Source: Gallibacterium faecale
Lineage (GTDB): Bacteria; Pseudomonadota; Gammaproteobacteria; Enterobacterales; Pasteurellaceae
Reading direction: 5' to 3'
NCBI RefSeq assembly: GCF_027920745.1
Contig: NZ_JAQIBB010000046.1
Coordinates: 1 to 64,000 of the forward strand
DNA: 64,000 nt
The notes beneath the pieces are model-generated. The model ran no database searches. It saw nothing but the letters and a program-made list of their open reading frames with translations, and was not told where the DNA came from. Positions 34,151 to 44,937 of this stretch are shown one piece after another. The position numbers and the translations under genes were made by a program. Positions within the stretch are counted from its first letter, which is position 1, and every line of letters begins with the position of its first letter.

Positions 34151-35917
34151 ATGGTACGGGCAAAAATTAAATCATCACAACAAACAAGCAGTTTTTCTAA
34201 AGGACGCTATATTGTCACGATTATATTAATTATGGCTGGTCTAATTGCGCTTATCGCAAGAGCTGCATATGTTCAGTTAGTTAATGCAGATTTTTATATT
34301 GCAGAAGGCAATAAACGTTCACTTCGTACAGAACAAATTCCTTATATCCGTGGCGATATTCTTGATCGCAAAGGTGAATTATTGTCAGTCAGTGTAGAGA
34401 ATTATTCGATTATTGCCGATCCAAAAGAAATTTTTGAAAAAAATTCATTAATGGAAAAAGATCGTTGGCAACGCTTAGCTGAAACATTAAATGTACCGTT
34501 ATCGGACGTTATCAATCGTCTTAATAAAAATCCTAAATCTCGTTTTGTGTATTTAGATCGCCAAATTTCTCCAACAATGGCGAAATATATTCACGATCTT
34601 AAAATCACAGGCGTTTCTATGCGTAAAGAGTACCGCCGTTTCTATCCAACAGTGGAAGAGTCTGCACAATTATTAGGTTATACCAATATTGATGGACAAG
34701 GGATTGAAGGGATCGAAAAAAGCTTTGATTCTTTGTTAATTGGAAAATCAGGATCTAAAACCTATCGTCGTGATAAATCAGGAAATATTATTGAGAATAT
34801 TTCGAGTACTCAAAAATATGATGCCCATGATGTGACATTAAGTATCGATCGCCATTTACAGTCAATGGTATTCCGCGAAATTAAAAAAGCAGTAGCTGAG
34901 AATAAAGCAGAATCAGGTACAGCCGTATTAGTAAAAATTAGTACAGGTGAAATTCTAGCGATGGCTACAGCGCCGTCTTATAACCCGAATAATATTTTTG
35001 GTTCACAAGCTGAATTACGCCGTAATCGTGCGATTACCGATACATTTGAACCAGGTTCAACAGTAAAACCGTTTGTGGTGTTAACTGCATTAAATCAAAA
35101 AATTATCTCACCAGATACAGTGATTAATACTAAACCATTTGTGGTTAATGGGCATACTATCCGCGATGTTGCTCCACGTAATGAATTATCTATTACTGGG
35201 ATTTTGCAAAAATCTAGTAACGTTGGGGTGAGCCGTTTATCTTTACAAATGCCAATTTCGGTATTGATGAATACATATCATAAAGCTGGATTTGGAATGC
35301 CAACTAATTTAGGTTTAGTCGGTGAGCAATCAGGAACCTTACCATTACACCGTAAGCGTTGGGCGGATATTGAACGTGCAACAGTAGCTTATGGCTATGG
35401 TTTAACTGTAACACCATTACAATTAGCTCGAGCTTATGTGGCATTAGGTAGTTTTGGTGTTTATCGTCCGCTTTCAATCACTAAAGTTGATCCACCAGTT
35501 ATTGGTGAGCGTATTTATCCAGAAAAAATTACGCGTGAAGTAGTACATATGATGGAAAGTGTTGCACAACCAGGCGGTGGTGGTATTGCTGCGGCTGTTC
35601 CTGGATATCGTGTGGCAATTAAAACTGGTACAGCGAAAAAATTAGAAAATGGTCAATATGTAGATAAATATATTGCTTATACCGCTGGAATTGCGCCTGC
35701 AAGTGATCCACAGTTTGCGTTAGTTATTTTGATTAATAACCCAACAGCAGGTAAATATTATGGTGGGGCAATTTCTGCGCCAGTATTCTCAAAAATTATG
35801 GGGCATACTTTACGCGCGAAAAATATTACTCCAGATGGTATTGAGGGTGATACAAAGAGTGCAAAACGTATTGTGCGTATTGACACATTAAAAAATGAAA
35901 ATTTAAGAGATAACTAA
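34151..35917 (+). CDS. ftsI: Division-specific transpeptidase FtsI (PBP3)
   Basis: 588 residues. One N-terminal membrane anchor (about 20-42), a pedestal dimerisation domain (DFYIAEGNKRSLRTEQIP onwards), then the transpeptidase: catalytic Ser303 in STVKPF, SSN in KSSNVGVSRL, and KTGTAKK. It cross-links septal peptidoglycan together with FtsW and is the target of several beta-lactams. There is no FtsI-processing site I can identify beyond the C-terminal basic region. Confidence 0.96.
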   Translation: MVRAKIKSSQQTSSFSKGRYIVTIILIMAGLIALIARAAYVQLVNADFYIAEGNKRSLRTEQIPYIRGDILDRKGELLSVSVENYSIIADPKEIFEKNSLMEKDRWQRLAETLNVPLSDVINRLNKNPKSRFVYLDRQISPTMAKYIHDLKITGVSMRKEYRRFYPTVEESAQLLGYTNIDGQGIEGIEKSFDSLLIGKSGSKTYRRDKSGNIIENISSTQKYDAHDVTLSIDRHLQSMVFREIKKAVAENKAESGTAVLVKISTGEILAMATAPSYNPNNIFGSQAELRRNRAITDTFEPGSTVKPFVVLTALNQKIISPDTVINTKPFVVNGHTIRDVAPRNELSITGILQKSSNVGVSRLSLQMPISVLMNTYHKAGFGMPTNLGLVGEQSGTLPLHRKRWADIERATVAYGYGLTVTPLQLARAYVALGSFGVYRPLSITKVDPPVIGERIYPEKITREVVHMMESVAQPGGGGIAAAVPGYRVAIKTGTAKKLENGQYVDKYIAYTAGIAPASDPQFALVILINNPTAGKYYGGAISAPVFSKIMGHTLRAKNITPDGIEGDTKSAKRIVRIDTLKNENLRDN

Positions 35918-35927
35918 GGGTAAAGCA

Positions 35928-37403
35928 ATGCAGCGTTTAAGCCGTTATTTTGGTCTAACATTACCAAATCATCAGTTGCAAACTATGCAATTAGATAGTC
36001 GAGCAGTAAAACAAGGTGATGTGTTTATTGGATTAATTGGACATCAAATTGACGGTAGAAAATTTGTGACACAAGCAATTAATGCAGGCGCTGCAGCAAT
36101 TATTGTCGAAAGTGATGATCCAGCAGATCATACTCGTTTAACGTGGCAAGATAATATCCCTGTTATTCATGTCTATCAACTGGCTAGTCAGCTTTCTAAG
36201 CTGGCTGGTGAGTTTTATCAACAACCTTCAACTCAATTAACCCTTGTTGGTGTCACCGGAACTAATGGTAAAACTACCGTAGCGAATCTATTAACGCAAT
36301 GGAATCATCTATTGGGTAAACGTAGTGCAGTGATGGGGACGATTGGTAACGGCTTTTATCAGCATATCCAACCTGCAACAAATACCACAGGCTCAGCAGT
36401 AGAAATTCAACGTAATTTAGCTGAGTTTGTTGAACAGGGTGCAGAATTTGTTGCGATGGAGGTTTCTTCACATGGCTTGGTACAACAACGTGTTGCGGCA
36501 TTACATTTTGATGCAGCCGTATTTACTAATTTAAGCCGTGATCATTTAGATTATCACCATACATTAGAAGCTTATGCAGCTGCGAAAAAAACATTGTTTA
36601 CAGAGTTAGATGTAAAACAAAGAGTGATTAATGCAGATGATGTTGTGGGAAAACAGTGGCTACAAGAACTACCTGATGCAGTAGAAGTGAGTTTATCTGC
36701 AACCTTTACTCCACAACATCAACAATGGTTGAAAGCAGAACAAATTGAATACCATCCACTAGGTGCTACAATTCATTTCTCATCAAGCTGGGGAAGTGCA
36801 ATTTTCCACTCAAAATTAATTGGTGAATTTAACGTGAGTAATTTGTTGTTAGCGACAGCAACATTATTATCACTTGGGTATCCTTTATCAGATTTACTCA
36901 ACACAGTTTCGCAACTTGAAGGTGTATGTGGAAGAATGGAGCGTTTTACCGCAGAAAATAAACCAACAGCCGTTGTTGATTACGCTCATACACCAGATGC
37001 CTTAGAAAAAGCATTACTTGCATCACGTTTACATTGCCATGGTGAACTGTGGTGTATTTTTGGTTGTGGAGGTGATCGTGATAAGGGTAAACGCCCACAA
37101 ATGGCAAAGATTGCAGAACAATTAGCAGATAAAGTGATTATTACGGATGATAATCCACGTACTGAAGATGCGGCAGCAATTATAAATGATATTGTTCAAG
37201 GGCTAGACTTTCCAAATAACGCTACTATAATTCATCGCCGTGAACAAGCATTAGCCTATGCATTTGAGCAGGCTAAGCCTAATGATTTGATTTTAGTTGC
37301 GGGTAAAGGCCATGAAGATTATCAAATTATTGGACACACAAAACACCATTTTTCTGATCGTGAAATTGTTTCACAATTACTTGGACTTAATAACAAAACT
37401 TAG
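35928..37403 (+). CDS. murE: UDP-MurNAc-tripeptide ligase MurE
   Basis: 491 residues. Mur ligase P-loop GVTGTNGKTTVANL (about residues 107-120), carbamylated-lysine region, and the DNPR motif in TDDNPRTED near residue 408, which marks meso-diaminopimelate specificity. It adds meso-DAP to UDP-MurNAc-L-Ala-D-Glu. It follows ftsI by 10 bases. Confidence 0.96.
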   Translation: MQRLSRYFGLTLPNHQLQTMQLDSRAVKQGDVFIGLIGHQIDGRKFVTQAINAGAAAIIVESDDPADHTRLTWQDNIPVIHVYQLASQLSKLAGEFYQQPSTQLTLVGVTGTNGKTTVANLLTQWNHLLGKRSAVMGTIGNGFYQHIQPATNTTGSAVEIQRNLAEFVEQGAEFVAMEVSSHGLVQQRVAALHFDAAVFTNLSRDHLDYHHTLEAYAAAKKTLFTELDVKQRVINADDVVGKQWLQELPDAVEVSLSATFTPQHQQWLKAEQIEYHPLGATIHFSSSWGSAIFHSKLIGEFNVSNLLLATATLLSLGYPLSDLLNTVSQLEGVCGRMERFTAENKPTAVVDYAHTPDALEKALLASRLHCHGELWCIFGCGGDRDKGKRPQMAKIAEQLADKVIITDDNPRTEDAAAIINDIVQGLDFPNNATIIHRREQALAYAFEQAKPNDLILVAGKGHEDYQIIGHTKHHFSDREIVSQLLGLNNKT

Positions 37404-37423
37404 TCAACAAAGAAGAATAACAA

Positions 37424-38818
37424 ATGATCTCAATTAATTTCTCTACTTTAAGTAAAGTATTAGCAGCAAAAGAAATTAATCCTCCCCAAGCTGATATTGA
37501 AGTAGATAGTGTTACAACTGATAGCCGCACAAATTGTTGCGGCAGTATTTTTTTTGCATTACGGGGAGAAAGTTTTGATGCACACCAATTTTTAGATCGT
37601 GTGTATCAACAAGGCGCAAAAATTTTAGTGGTTGAACAACCTAATTTGGCGATTCCGTTACCGCAATTAGTCGTAACAGATACGAAAAAAGCATTAGGAC
37701 AATTAGCTGCTTGGGTAAGAACTAAAGTGAATCCAAAAGTGGCAGCAATGACAGGATCCTCTGGTAAAACCACCGTAAAAGAAATGACGGCAGCGATTTT
37801 ACAACAAACGGCGAAATCAGCTGATGAAGTCTTATTTACTGCTGGAAACTTCAATAATGATATTGGCGTACCATTAACATTATTACGTTTAACTAACCAA
37901 CACCGTTATGCTGTGATTGAATTAGGGGCAAATCATGCTGGTGAAATTGCCTATACTACGCAATTAGCTCGCCCAGATGCAGCATTAGTGAATAACGTTG
38001 CTCCAGCACATTTAGCGGGCTTTGGCTCAATTGAGGGAGTTGCTAAGGCGAAAGGTGAAATTTACCAAGGGCTAACGACAACAGGTATCGCAATCATTAA
38101 TGCGAATTGTCAGTACCTTAATTATTGGCAACGCAATATTGGTTCTCATCAGATTCAACAATTTTCTATTAATTCTCCTCAAGCAGATATTTACGCAAAA
38201 GAGATTCAAGCTTCTGCAATCGGCTATCATTTTATTCTTTGTACCCCACAAGGTGAAACAGCGATCGATTTACCTTATTTAGGTGAGCATAATATTAGTA
38301 ATTCGTTAGCAGCTACTTCATTAGCGATGGCGTTAGGTGCGTCTTTGGCAGATGTTAAAGCTGGCTTAGCTTTAGGAAAACGGGTAAAAGGTCGATTATT
38401 TCCAGTAGTAGTGAATTCACAATTCACAATTTTAGACGATACTTACAATGCTAATGTAGATTCCCTAAAAGCAGCGATTGCTGTTTTACAACAATCAGCA
38501 CAAACCGTAAAAATTCTTGCAGTTGGTGATATGGCAGAATTGGGGGAAAGTACAGAACAGTGCCATCATCAGGTTGCTGAGGCTGCACAACAAGCGAATT
38601 TAAGTAAAGTGGTTAGTTTTGGGCATTATAGCGAAATCATTAGTAGTTTGTGCCATGGAGAACATTATCAACAAAAAGCCGCATTAATTACCGCATTGCA
38701 GCAATACATAACAGAACAGCTACAAGCAGGAAAAACAATTTTATTATTAGTCAAAGGATCTCGTTCAATGAAAATGGAAGAGATCGTCGAAGCATTTAAA
38801 GGTTTTGAACAATGTTAG
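37424..38818 (+). CDS. murF: UDP-MurNAc-pentapeptide synthetase MurF
   Basis: 464 residues. P-loop MTGSSGKTTVKEM (about 109-121), FNNDIGVPLTLL, ELGANHAGEI and DDTYNANVDSLKAAI are hallmark MurF sequences. It attaches D-Ala-D-Ala to the tripeptide precursor. The end overlaps mraY by 7 bases. Confidence 0.96.
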   Translation: MISINFSTLSKVLAAKEINPPQADIEVDSVTTDSRTNCCGSIFFALRGESFDAHQFLDRVYQQGAKILVVEQPNLAIPLPQLVVTDTKKALGQLAAWVRTKVNPKVAAMTGSSGKTTVKEMTAAILQQTAKSADEVLFTAGNFNNDIGVPLTLLRLTNQHRYAVIELGANHAGEIAYTTQLARPDAALVNNVAPAHLAGFGSIEGVAKAKGEIYQGLTTTGIAIINANCQYLNYWQRNIGSHQIQQFSINSPQADIYAKEIQASAIGYHFILCTPQGETAIDLPYLGEHNISNSLAATSLAMALGASLADVKAGLALGKRVKGRLFPVVVNSQFTILDDTYNANVDSLKAAIAVLQQSAQTVKILAVGDMAELGESTEQCHHQVAEAAQQANLSKVVSFGHYSEIISSLCHGEHYQQKAALITALQQYITEQLQAGKTILLLVKGSRSMKMEEIVEAFKGFEQC

Positions 38819-39894
38819 TTTGGATTAGTGAGTTTTTAGTTCAGTATCACACGTTTTTTAATGTTTTCTCATATATTACTGTGCGAGCAATTTTAGCGTT
38901 ATTAACCGCTTTATTATTCTGCTTATGGATTGGTCCAAAAGTGATTACTCGTTTACAGTTATTACAAATTGGCCAAGTAGTGCGTGATGATGGTCCACAA
39001 AGCCATTTTAGTAAACGTGGTACTCCAACTATGGGCGGAATTATGATTCTAGCTTCTATTGGTGTAAGTACCCTGCTATGGGCAAACCTCGAAAATCCCT
39101 ATGTTTGGTTCGTGTTATTTGTTTTATTTGGCTATGGAGCGATTGGGTTTATTGATGACTATCGCAAGGTTGTTCGGAAAAATACGGATGGATTGATTGC
39201 GCGCTGGAAATATTTTTGGCTGTCTGTGGTGGCTTTATTGGCAGTATGCGGTATGTATTACATTGGGAAAGGTACTAATGCGACTTTATTAGTCGTGCCT
39301 TTCTTTAAAGAGATTATGCCACAATTAGGTTTATTCTATATTGTTCTTGCCTATTTTGTGATTGTTGGTACCAGTAATGCTGTAAATCTAACCGATGGCT
39401 TAGATGGATTGGCGATTATGCCAACCGTGTTAGTTTGTGCGGCGTTTGCTTTAATTGCGTGGGCAACAGGAAATATCAATTTCGCCGATTACTTGCATAT
39501 TCCATATATTAAATTTAGTGCTGAATTAGTGGTGGTCTGTACCGCTATTGTGGGCGCTGGATTAGGTTTCCTTTGGTTTAATACTTATCCCGCACAAGTA
39601 TTTATGGGCGATGTTGGTTCATTATCGCTAGGTGGTGCAATTGGAACTATCGCCGTTTTAGTAAGACAAGAATTCGTGTTGGTGATTATGGGCGGTGTAT
39701 TTGTAATGGAAACACTCTCGGTTATTTTACAAGTAGGTTCATACAAATTAAGAAAACAGCGCATTTTCCGTATGGCGCCAATTCATCACCATTTTGAATT
39801 AAAAGGTTGGCCAGAACCACGAGTAATTGTCCGCTTTTGGATTATTTCCTTGATTTTGGTGTTATTAGGATTAGTCACATTGAAATTGCGTTAA
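38812..39894 (+). CDS. mraY: Phospho-MurNAc-pentapeptide transferase MraY
   Basis: 360 residues, ten membrane segments. Conserved cytoplasmic loops: KRGTPTMGGI, the Asp pair in FIDDYRK (about 116-122), NLTDGLDGLAI, FMGDVGSLSLGG and the HHH motif PIHHHFELKGWPE. It makes lipid I on undecaprenyl phosphate at the inner membrane. The start lies inside the end of murF. Confidence 0.97.
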   Translation: MLVWISEFLVQYHTFFNVFSYITVRAILALLTALLFCLWIGPKVITRLQLLQIGQVVRDDGPQSHFSKRGTPTMGGIMILASIGVSTLLWANLENPYVWFVLFVLFGYGAIGFIDDYRKVVRKNTDGLIARWKYFWLSVVALLAVCGMYYIGKGTNATLLVVPFFKEIMPQLGLFYIVLAYFVIVGTSNAVNLTDGLDGLAIMPTVLVCAAFALIAWATGNINFADYLHIPYIKFSAELVVVCTAIVGAGLGFLWFNTYPAQVFMGDVGSLSLGGAIGTIAVLVRQEFVLVIMGGVFVMETLSVILQVGSYKLRKQRIFRMAPIHHHFELKGWPEPRVIVRFWIISLILVLLGLVTLKLR

Positions 39895-39911
39895 GCAATA
39901 TTGGGGGACAT

Positions 39912-41240
39912 ATGGCAACTCGTCATTTCGATTATACTGGCAAAACAGTCACTATTGTTGGATTAGGTAAAACAGGGATTTCTTGTGTTGATTATTTTGT
40001 GAATAAGGGGGTAAAGCTACAAGTCATTGATACACGCCAACATCCAGCCGGTTTAGATCAACTTGCTAATGATATTCCAGTACACACAGGTAGTTTAAAC
40101 ACAGAATGGTTATTAAACAGTGATTTAATTGTGTTAAGTCCCGGTATTGCATTAAAGACACCAGAAATTGCACAAGCGATTGCCGCAGGTGTTGAGGTGG
40201 TTGGTGATATTGAATTATTTTGTCGCGAAGCACAAGCACCAATAGTCGCTATTACAGGATCTAACGGTAAGAGTACTGTTACTACTTTAGTATATGAAAT
40301 GGCTAAAGCTGCGGGTATCAAAGTTGGCATTGGTGGTAATATTGGTATTCCAGCGCTGTCGTTATTAACCGAACCGCACGATTTATACGTACTTGAGCTA
40401 TCAAGTTTTCAATTAGAAACAACCTTTAGTTTACAAGCGGCAGCAGCAACAATTTTAAATATTTCTGAAGATCATATGAATCGTTATCGTGATTTAGAGG
40501 ATTATCGCCAAGCTAAATTGCGCATTTATCATCAAGCAAAAACTTTAATTGTTAATAAAGAGGATCGTTTAACTTATCCAGATGAGAATGAGCCACAACA
40601 AACATTATTAAGTTTTGCAGAAACAGGTTCAGATTATTATTTAGCGATAACAGAAAATAAAGTCTATTTAGCTACACCAGAAAAACAGTTATTAGCACTG
40701 GATCAGCTGAAATTAAGCGGTCGCCACAATTATATGAATGCATTAGCTTCTATTGCCTTAGCACAAGCAGTAAATGTACCTGAACACGGTATTATTGAAG
40801 CATTAAAAACATTTGGTGGTTTAGATCATCGTTTCCAAACTGTACACGAAGCTAATGGAGTACGTTGGGTTAATGATTCAAAAGCAACCAATGTAGGAAG
40901 TACTCAAGCAGCATTAAATGGATTAGAAGTTGCAGGACGGCTATACCTATTATTAGGTGGTGATGGTAAAGGTGCTGATTTTAGCGAATTAAAACCTTTG
41001 ATTAATAAGCCGAATATTTTCTGTTATTGCTTTGGTCAGGATAAACAAGCTTTAGCAGAACTTTCTACACAAAGTGTTATCGTTGATACGATGGAAGAAG
41101 CAATCAATGCAATTCGTCCATTGTTACAAGCAGGTGATATGGTATTGTTATCACCAGCGTGTGCAAGTTTAGATCAATTTGCAAATTTTGAAGTTAGGGG
41201 AAATGAATTTGCCCGTTTAGCAAAACAATCAACAGAATAA
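39912..41240 (+). CDS. murD: UDP-MurNAc-L-Ala:D-Glu ligase MurD
   Basis: 442 residues from the ATG at 39912 behind TTGGGGGAC; the open frame extends back into mraY but that part is not coding for MurD. ITGSNGKSTVTTL is the P-loop (about 114-126), VLELSSFQLE and LGGDGKGADFSEL are family tracts. It adds D-glutamate to UDP-MurNAc-L-Ala. Confidence 0.96.
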   Translation: MATRHFDYTGKTVTIVGLGKTGISCVDYFVNKGVKLQVIDTRQHPAGLDQLANDIPVHTGSLNTEWLLNSDLIVLSPGIALKTPEIAQAIAAGVEVVGDIELFCREAQAPIVAITGSNGKSTVTTLVYEMAKAAGIKVGIGGNIGIPALSLLTEPHDLYVLELSSFQLETTFSLQAAAATILNISEDHMNRYRDLEDYRQAKLRIYHQAKTLIVNKEDRLTYPDENEPQQTLLSFAETGSDYYLAITENKVYLATPEKQLLALDQLKLSGRHNYMNALASIALAQAVNVPEHGIIEALKTFGGLDHRFQTVHEANGVRWVNDSKATNVGSTQAALNGLEVAGRLYLLLGGDGKGADFSELKPLINKPNIFCYCFGQDKQALAELSTQSVIVDTMEEAINAIRPLLQAGDMVLLSPACASLDQFANFEVRGNEFARLAKQSTE

Positions 41241-41251
41241 GGTCAGGATTA

Positions 41252-42427
41252 ATGTTATCGAAAATAAAAGATGGGTTTTGGCGCTGGGGACGTATTACAC
41301 CACAATCGTCTTTGTATGATCGTACCTTATTTTTATTGTTTATTATCCTATTATTTATTGGCTTTATTGCGGTAACTACCGCCTCATTTACCACTGCTGC
41401 TAAGTTATATGATGATCCACTCTATTTTACAATTAGAGATGGTGTTTATATTGTTACCGGCGTTGCATTATTCTTTTTTGTCTTGCAGATTCCTATGGAA
41501 AAATGGGAAAAGTGGAGTACAGGACTATACCTTCTCGCCTTAATATCGTTAATTGTGGTGTTAATTGTCGGGCGTAATATTAATGGCGCGACTCGTTGGA
41601 TCTCTTTAGGATTTGTTAATTTCCAACCAGCAGAATTGGCAAAATTAGCCCTAATTTGTTACCTTTCTAGCTTTTTTGTGCGTAAGTATGATGTTGTTAC
41701 TACTCGACAGCTCATTTTTATTCGTCCGACCATTGTTTGCGGAATTCTAATCTTATTCTTACTTTGCCAGCCTGACCTCGGAAGTAGTGTTGTACTGTTT
41801 GTGATCACGTTCGGGATGCTATTTGTAGTAGGGGCAAAAATATTCCAATTCTTTTTATTAATCGGTATGGGTGCAAGTATGTTGATGTTTTTGATTGTGA
41901 TTTCACCCTACCGAATGAAACGGGTTACCTCTTATATGGATCCATTTGCTGATGCATTCGGAACAGGCTATCAATTATCAAACTCATTAATGGCTTTTGG
42001 TAATGGAGAGTTTTGGGGACAAGGGTTAGGAAATTCTGTCTTAAAATTAGAATACTTACCCGAAGCGCATACCGACTTTGTATTAGCCATTATAGGTGAA
42101 GAGTTTGGATTTGTTGGGGTGTTAGTGATTGTTTTCCTATTATCAGCACTCGTATTTCGAGCATTAAAAATTGGTAAAGAATCATTAAAATTAGAAGCGA
42201 AATTTCGCGGTTTTTTTGCCTTTGGTATTGCATTTTGGATCTTTTTCCAAGGTTTTGTGAATTTAGGTGTCACAATTGGTCTATTACCTACCAAAGGATT
42301 AACTTTCCCACTGATTAGTTATGGTGGTTCAAGTTTAATTATTATGTGTATTGCAATTGGGATTTTAATGCGAGTCGATCATGAAAATCGCTTAGCAAGT
42401 GGGCATGCACATTTACGAGATGATTAG
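41252..42427 (+). CDS. ftsW: SEDS glycosyltransferase FtsW
   Basis: 391 residues, ten membrane segments. NGATRWISLGFVNFQPAELAK (split over residues 110-130), the catalytic-loop region EAHTDFVLAIIGEEFGFVG with the essential Asp, and PTKGLTFPLISYGGSS are typical SEDS sequences. It polymerises septal glycan with FtsI. The ATG follows the murD stop by 11 bases. Confidence 0.96.
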   Translation: MLSKIKDGFWRWGRITPQSSLYDRTLFLLFIILLFIGFIAVTTASFTTAAKLYDDPLYFTIRDGVYIVTGVALFFFVLQIPMEKWEKWSTGLYLLALISLIVVLIVGRNINGATRWISLGFVNFQPAELAKLALICYLSSFFVRKYDVVTTRQLIFIRPTIVCGILILFLLCQPDLGSSVVLFVITFGMLFVVGAKIFQFFLLIGMGASMLMFLIVISPYRMKRVTSYMDPFADAFGTGYQLSNSLMAFGNGEFWGQGLGNSVLKLEYLPEAHTDFVLAIIGEEFGFVGVLVIVFLLSALVFRALKIGKESLKLEAKFRGFFAFGIAFWIFFQGFVNLGVTIGLLPTKGLTFPLISYGGSSLIIMCIAIGILMRVDHENRLASGHAHLRDD

Positions 42428-42435
42428 AGTTATTT

Positions 42436-43485
42436 ATGGCAAAACGTTTATTAGTTATGGCAGGCGGCACTGGCGGTCATGTTTTCCCAGCAATTGCAGT
42501 AGCAAGAGTATTACAGGCTCAAGGCTGGCAAGTTGAATGGTTAGGTACTAAGGATCGGATGGAAGCCGATCTGGTACCTAAACATGGTATTCCAATCCAT
42601 TTTATAGAAATTTCAGGATTACGGGGTAAAGGAATTAAAGCCCTGATACAAGCCCCGTTTAAAATTGTTAAAGCAATCTTACAAGCGAAGAAAATTATTA
42701 AAAAATATCAACCTGATGCTGTGTTAGGTATGGGAGGATATGTATCGGGACCAGGTGGAGTTGCTGCTAAGTTATGTGGTGTGCCAGTCATTCTACATGA
42801 ACAAAATGCAGTAGCGGGCTTAACTAATAAATGGCTAGCAAAAATTGCTACACGTGTTTTACAAGCGTTCCCTACTGCGTTTGCTGATGCAGAAGTTGTT
42901 GGTAATCCAGTTAGAGCAGATATGTTTCAATTACCCTCACCACAACAGCGTTTTTTACAACGTGAAGGCAAATTGCGTGTATTAGTGGTAGGGGGAAGCC
43001 AAGGTGCAAGAGTTCTCAATTTATTAATGCCTGAAGTTGCTAAGAAAGTAGGTGATCGCATTACAATTCGCCATCAAGTAGGGCAAGGTGGTAGTGAGAA
43101 AATTCGCGCTTTATATCCAAGCAATGCTGAAGTGACCGTAACAGATTTTATTGATGATATGGCAGAGGCTTATGCTTGGGCAGATGTAGTGATTTGTCGT
43201 TCTGGTGCTTTAACAGTTTGTGAAATTGCTGCAGCCGGTGTGCCAGCAATTTTTGTACCATTCCAACATAAAGATAGACAACAATATTTAAATGCACGCT
43301 ATTTAGCTGATGAGGGTGCAGCAGAAATTATAGAGCAAGTCGATTTAACCGCTGATAAAGTTGTTGTTTTTTTACAGCAATGGGAGCGCCAAACGTTATT
43401 AGCTATGGCAGAAAAAGCACAAACAAAAGCAACTCCTCAAGCTGCACAACAAGTTGCGGCAACGATTATTTCAGTTACACAATAA
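42436..43485 (+). CDS. murG: UDP-GlcNAc:lipid I transferase MurG
   Basis: 349 residues. G-loops AGGTGGHVFPAIA (residues 9-21) and GMGGYVSGPGG, then VVGGSQGARVLN and the UDP-GlcNAc site RSGALTVCEIAAAGVP. GT28 family. It converts lipid I to lipid II on the inner face of the membrane. Confidence 0.97.
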   Translation: MAKRLLVMAGGTGGHVFPAIAVARVLQAQGWQVEWLGTKDRMEADLVPKHGIPIHFIEISGLRGKGIKALIQAPFKIVKAILQAKKIIKKYQPDAVLGMGGYVSGPGGVAAKLCGVPVILHEQNAVAGLTNKWLAKIATRVLQAFPTAFADAEVVGNPVRADMFQLPSPQQRFLQREGKLRVLVVGGSQGARVLNLLMPEVAKKVGDRITIRHQVGQGGSEKIRALYPSNAEVTVTDFIDDMAEAYAWADVVICRSGALTVCEIAAAGVPAIFVPFQHKDRQQYLNARYLADEGAAEIIEQVDLTADKVVVFLQQWERQTLLAMAEKAQTKATPQAAQQVAATIISVTQ

Positions 43486-43494
43486 GAGAACAAC

Positions 43495-44937
43495 ATGGAC
43501 GATAAAATTAAACAAAGTTTTCAACATCAAGTACGTATGGTTGTGCCAGAAATGCGCCGAGTAAAACAAATTCATTTTGTTGGTATTGGTGGTGCAGGTA
43601 TGGGTGGTATTGCAGAAGTGTTATTAAATGAAGGCTACCATATTACTGGATCAGATATTCAAGAAAATGCAGTGACATTACGCTTAGCTAGCTTAGGTGC
43701 AAAAATCTTTTTACAACATGCAGCAACCAATATCGCAGGAGCAAGTGTGGTCGTAGTTTCAAGTGCAATTAAACCTGATAATCCAGAAGTGGTGGCTGCA
43801 CGTGAAGCGCGCATTCCTGTAATCCAACGCGCACAAATGCTGGCAGAAATTATGCGTTTTCGCCATGGTATTGCCGTTGCAGGAACACACGGAAAAACAA
43901 CAACGACCGCGATGATTGCGATGATTTATGCGCAAGCGAAATTAGATCCGACGTTTGTTAATGGTGGGTTAGTGAAATCAGCTGGTACGAATGCTCATCT
44001 GGGATTAAGTCGTTATTTAATTGCTGAAGCAGATGAAAGTGATGCGTCATTTTTGCATTTACAACCAATGGTTTCAGTAGTCACTAATATTGAACCAGAT
44101 CATATGGATACTTACCACGGTGATTTTGAAGAAATGAAACAAACTTATGTGAATTTCTTACATAATTTGCCGTTTTATGGTTTGGCTGTGTTATGTGCGG
44201 ATGATCCTGTGTTACAGACCTTAACCGCAAAAGTGGGACGCCAAGTGATTACATACGGATTTAGTGAAACAGCTGATTATCGTATTGAAAATTATAGCCA
44301 GACAGGTTTCCAAGGACACTATACGGTAATTTGTCCGAGTGGTGAAAAAATAGAAGTTTTATTAAATGTGCCAGGTCGTCATAATGCGCTTAATGCTACG
44401 GCAGCGTTAGTTGTTGCTAAAGAAGAGGGTATTGATAATGAAGCGATTTTAGGGGCACTGGCTGATTTCCAAGGTGCTGGTCGTCGTTTTGATCAATTAG
44501 GTTCATTTATTCGTCCAAATGGAAAAGTAATGTTAATAGATGACTATGGTCATCATCCAACTGAAGTTAATGTTACTATTCAGGCAGCACGTCAAGGATG
44601 GGAAAATAAACGTATTGTGATGATTTTCCAACCGCACCGTTATAGCCGAACTCGAGATCTCTTTGATGATTTTGTGCAAGTGCTATCACAAGTTGATGTA
44701 TTGATTATGTTAGACGTTTATCCAGCGGGAGAAGCACCAATTACAGGCGCTGATAGTCGTTCTTTATGCCGTTCAATTCGTAATTTAGGTAAAATTGACC
44801 CAATTTTTTTAGCTGATCCAGCACAGTTGCCAGAGATTATGGATCAAGTGTTGCAAGATGGTGATTTAATTTTGGCGCAAGGTGCGGGAAGTGTAAGTAA
44901 ATTATCTCGTCATCTCGTAGAGTTATGGAGTAAATAA
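43495..44937 (+). CDS. murC: UDP-MurNAc:L-alanine ligase MurC
   Basis: 480 residues. FVGIGGAGMGGIAEVL near the N-terminus, P-loop AGTHGKTTTTAMIA (about 126-139), EADESDASFLHLQP and DDYGHHPTEV. First cytoplasmic peptide-adding step. Its TAA overlaps the ddl ATG by one base. Confidence 0.97.
   Translation: MDDKIKQSFQHQVRMVVPEMRRVKQIHFVGIGGAGMGGIAEVLLNEGYHITGSDIQENAVTLRLASLGAKIFLQHAATNIAGASVVVVSSAIKPDNPEVVAAREARIPVIQRAQMLAEIMRFRHGIAVAGTHGKTTTTAMIAMIYAQAKLDPTFVNGGLVKSAGTNAHLGLSRYLIAEADESDASFLHLQPMVSVVTNIEPDHMDTYHGDFEEMKQTYVNFLHNLPFYGLAVLCADDPVLQTLTAKVGRQVITYGFSETADYRIENYSQTGFQGHYTVICPSGEKIEVLLNVPGRHNALNATAALVVAKEEGIDNEAILGALADFQGAGRRFDQLGSFIRPNGKVMLIDDYGHHPTEVNVTIQAARQGWENKRIVMIFQPHRYSRTRDLFDDFVQVLSQVDVLIMLDVYPAGEAPITGADSRSLCRSIRNLGKIDPIFLADPAQLPEIMDQVLQDGDLILAQGAGSVSKLSRHLVELWSK

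Noticed and set aside
39807..39911. Longer N-terminus of MurD reaching into mraY
   Set aside because: The extension is an out-of-frame reading of mraY; the ATG at 39912 has a clear RBS and gives the standard MurD start.
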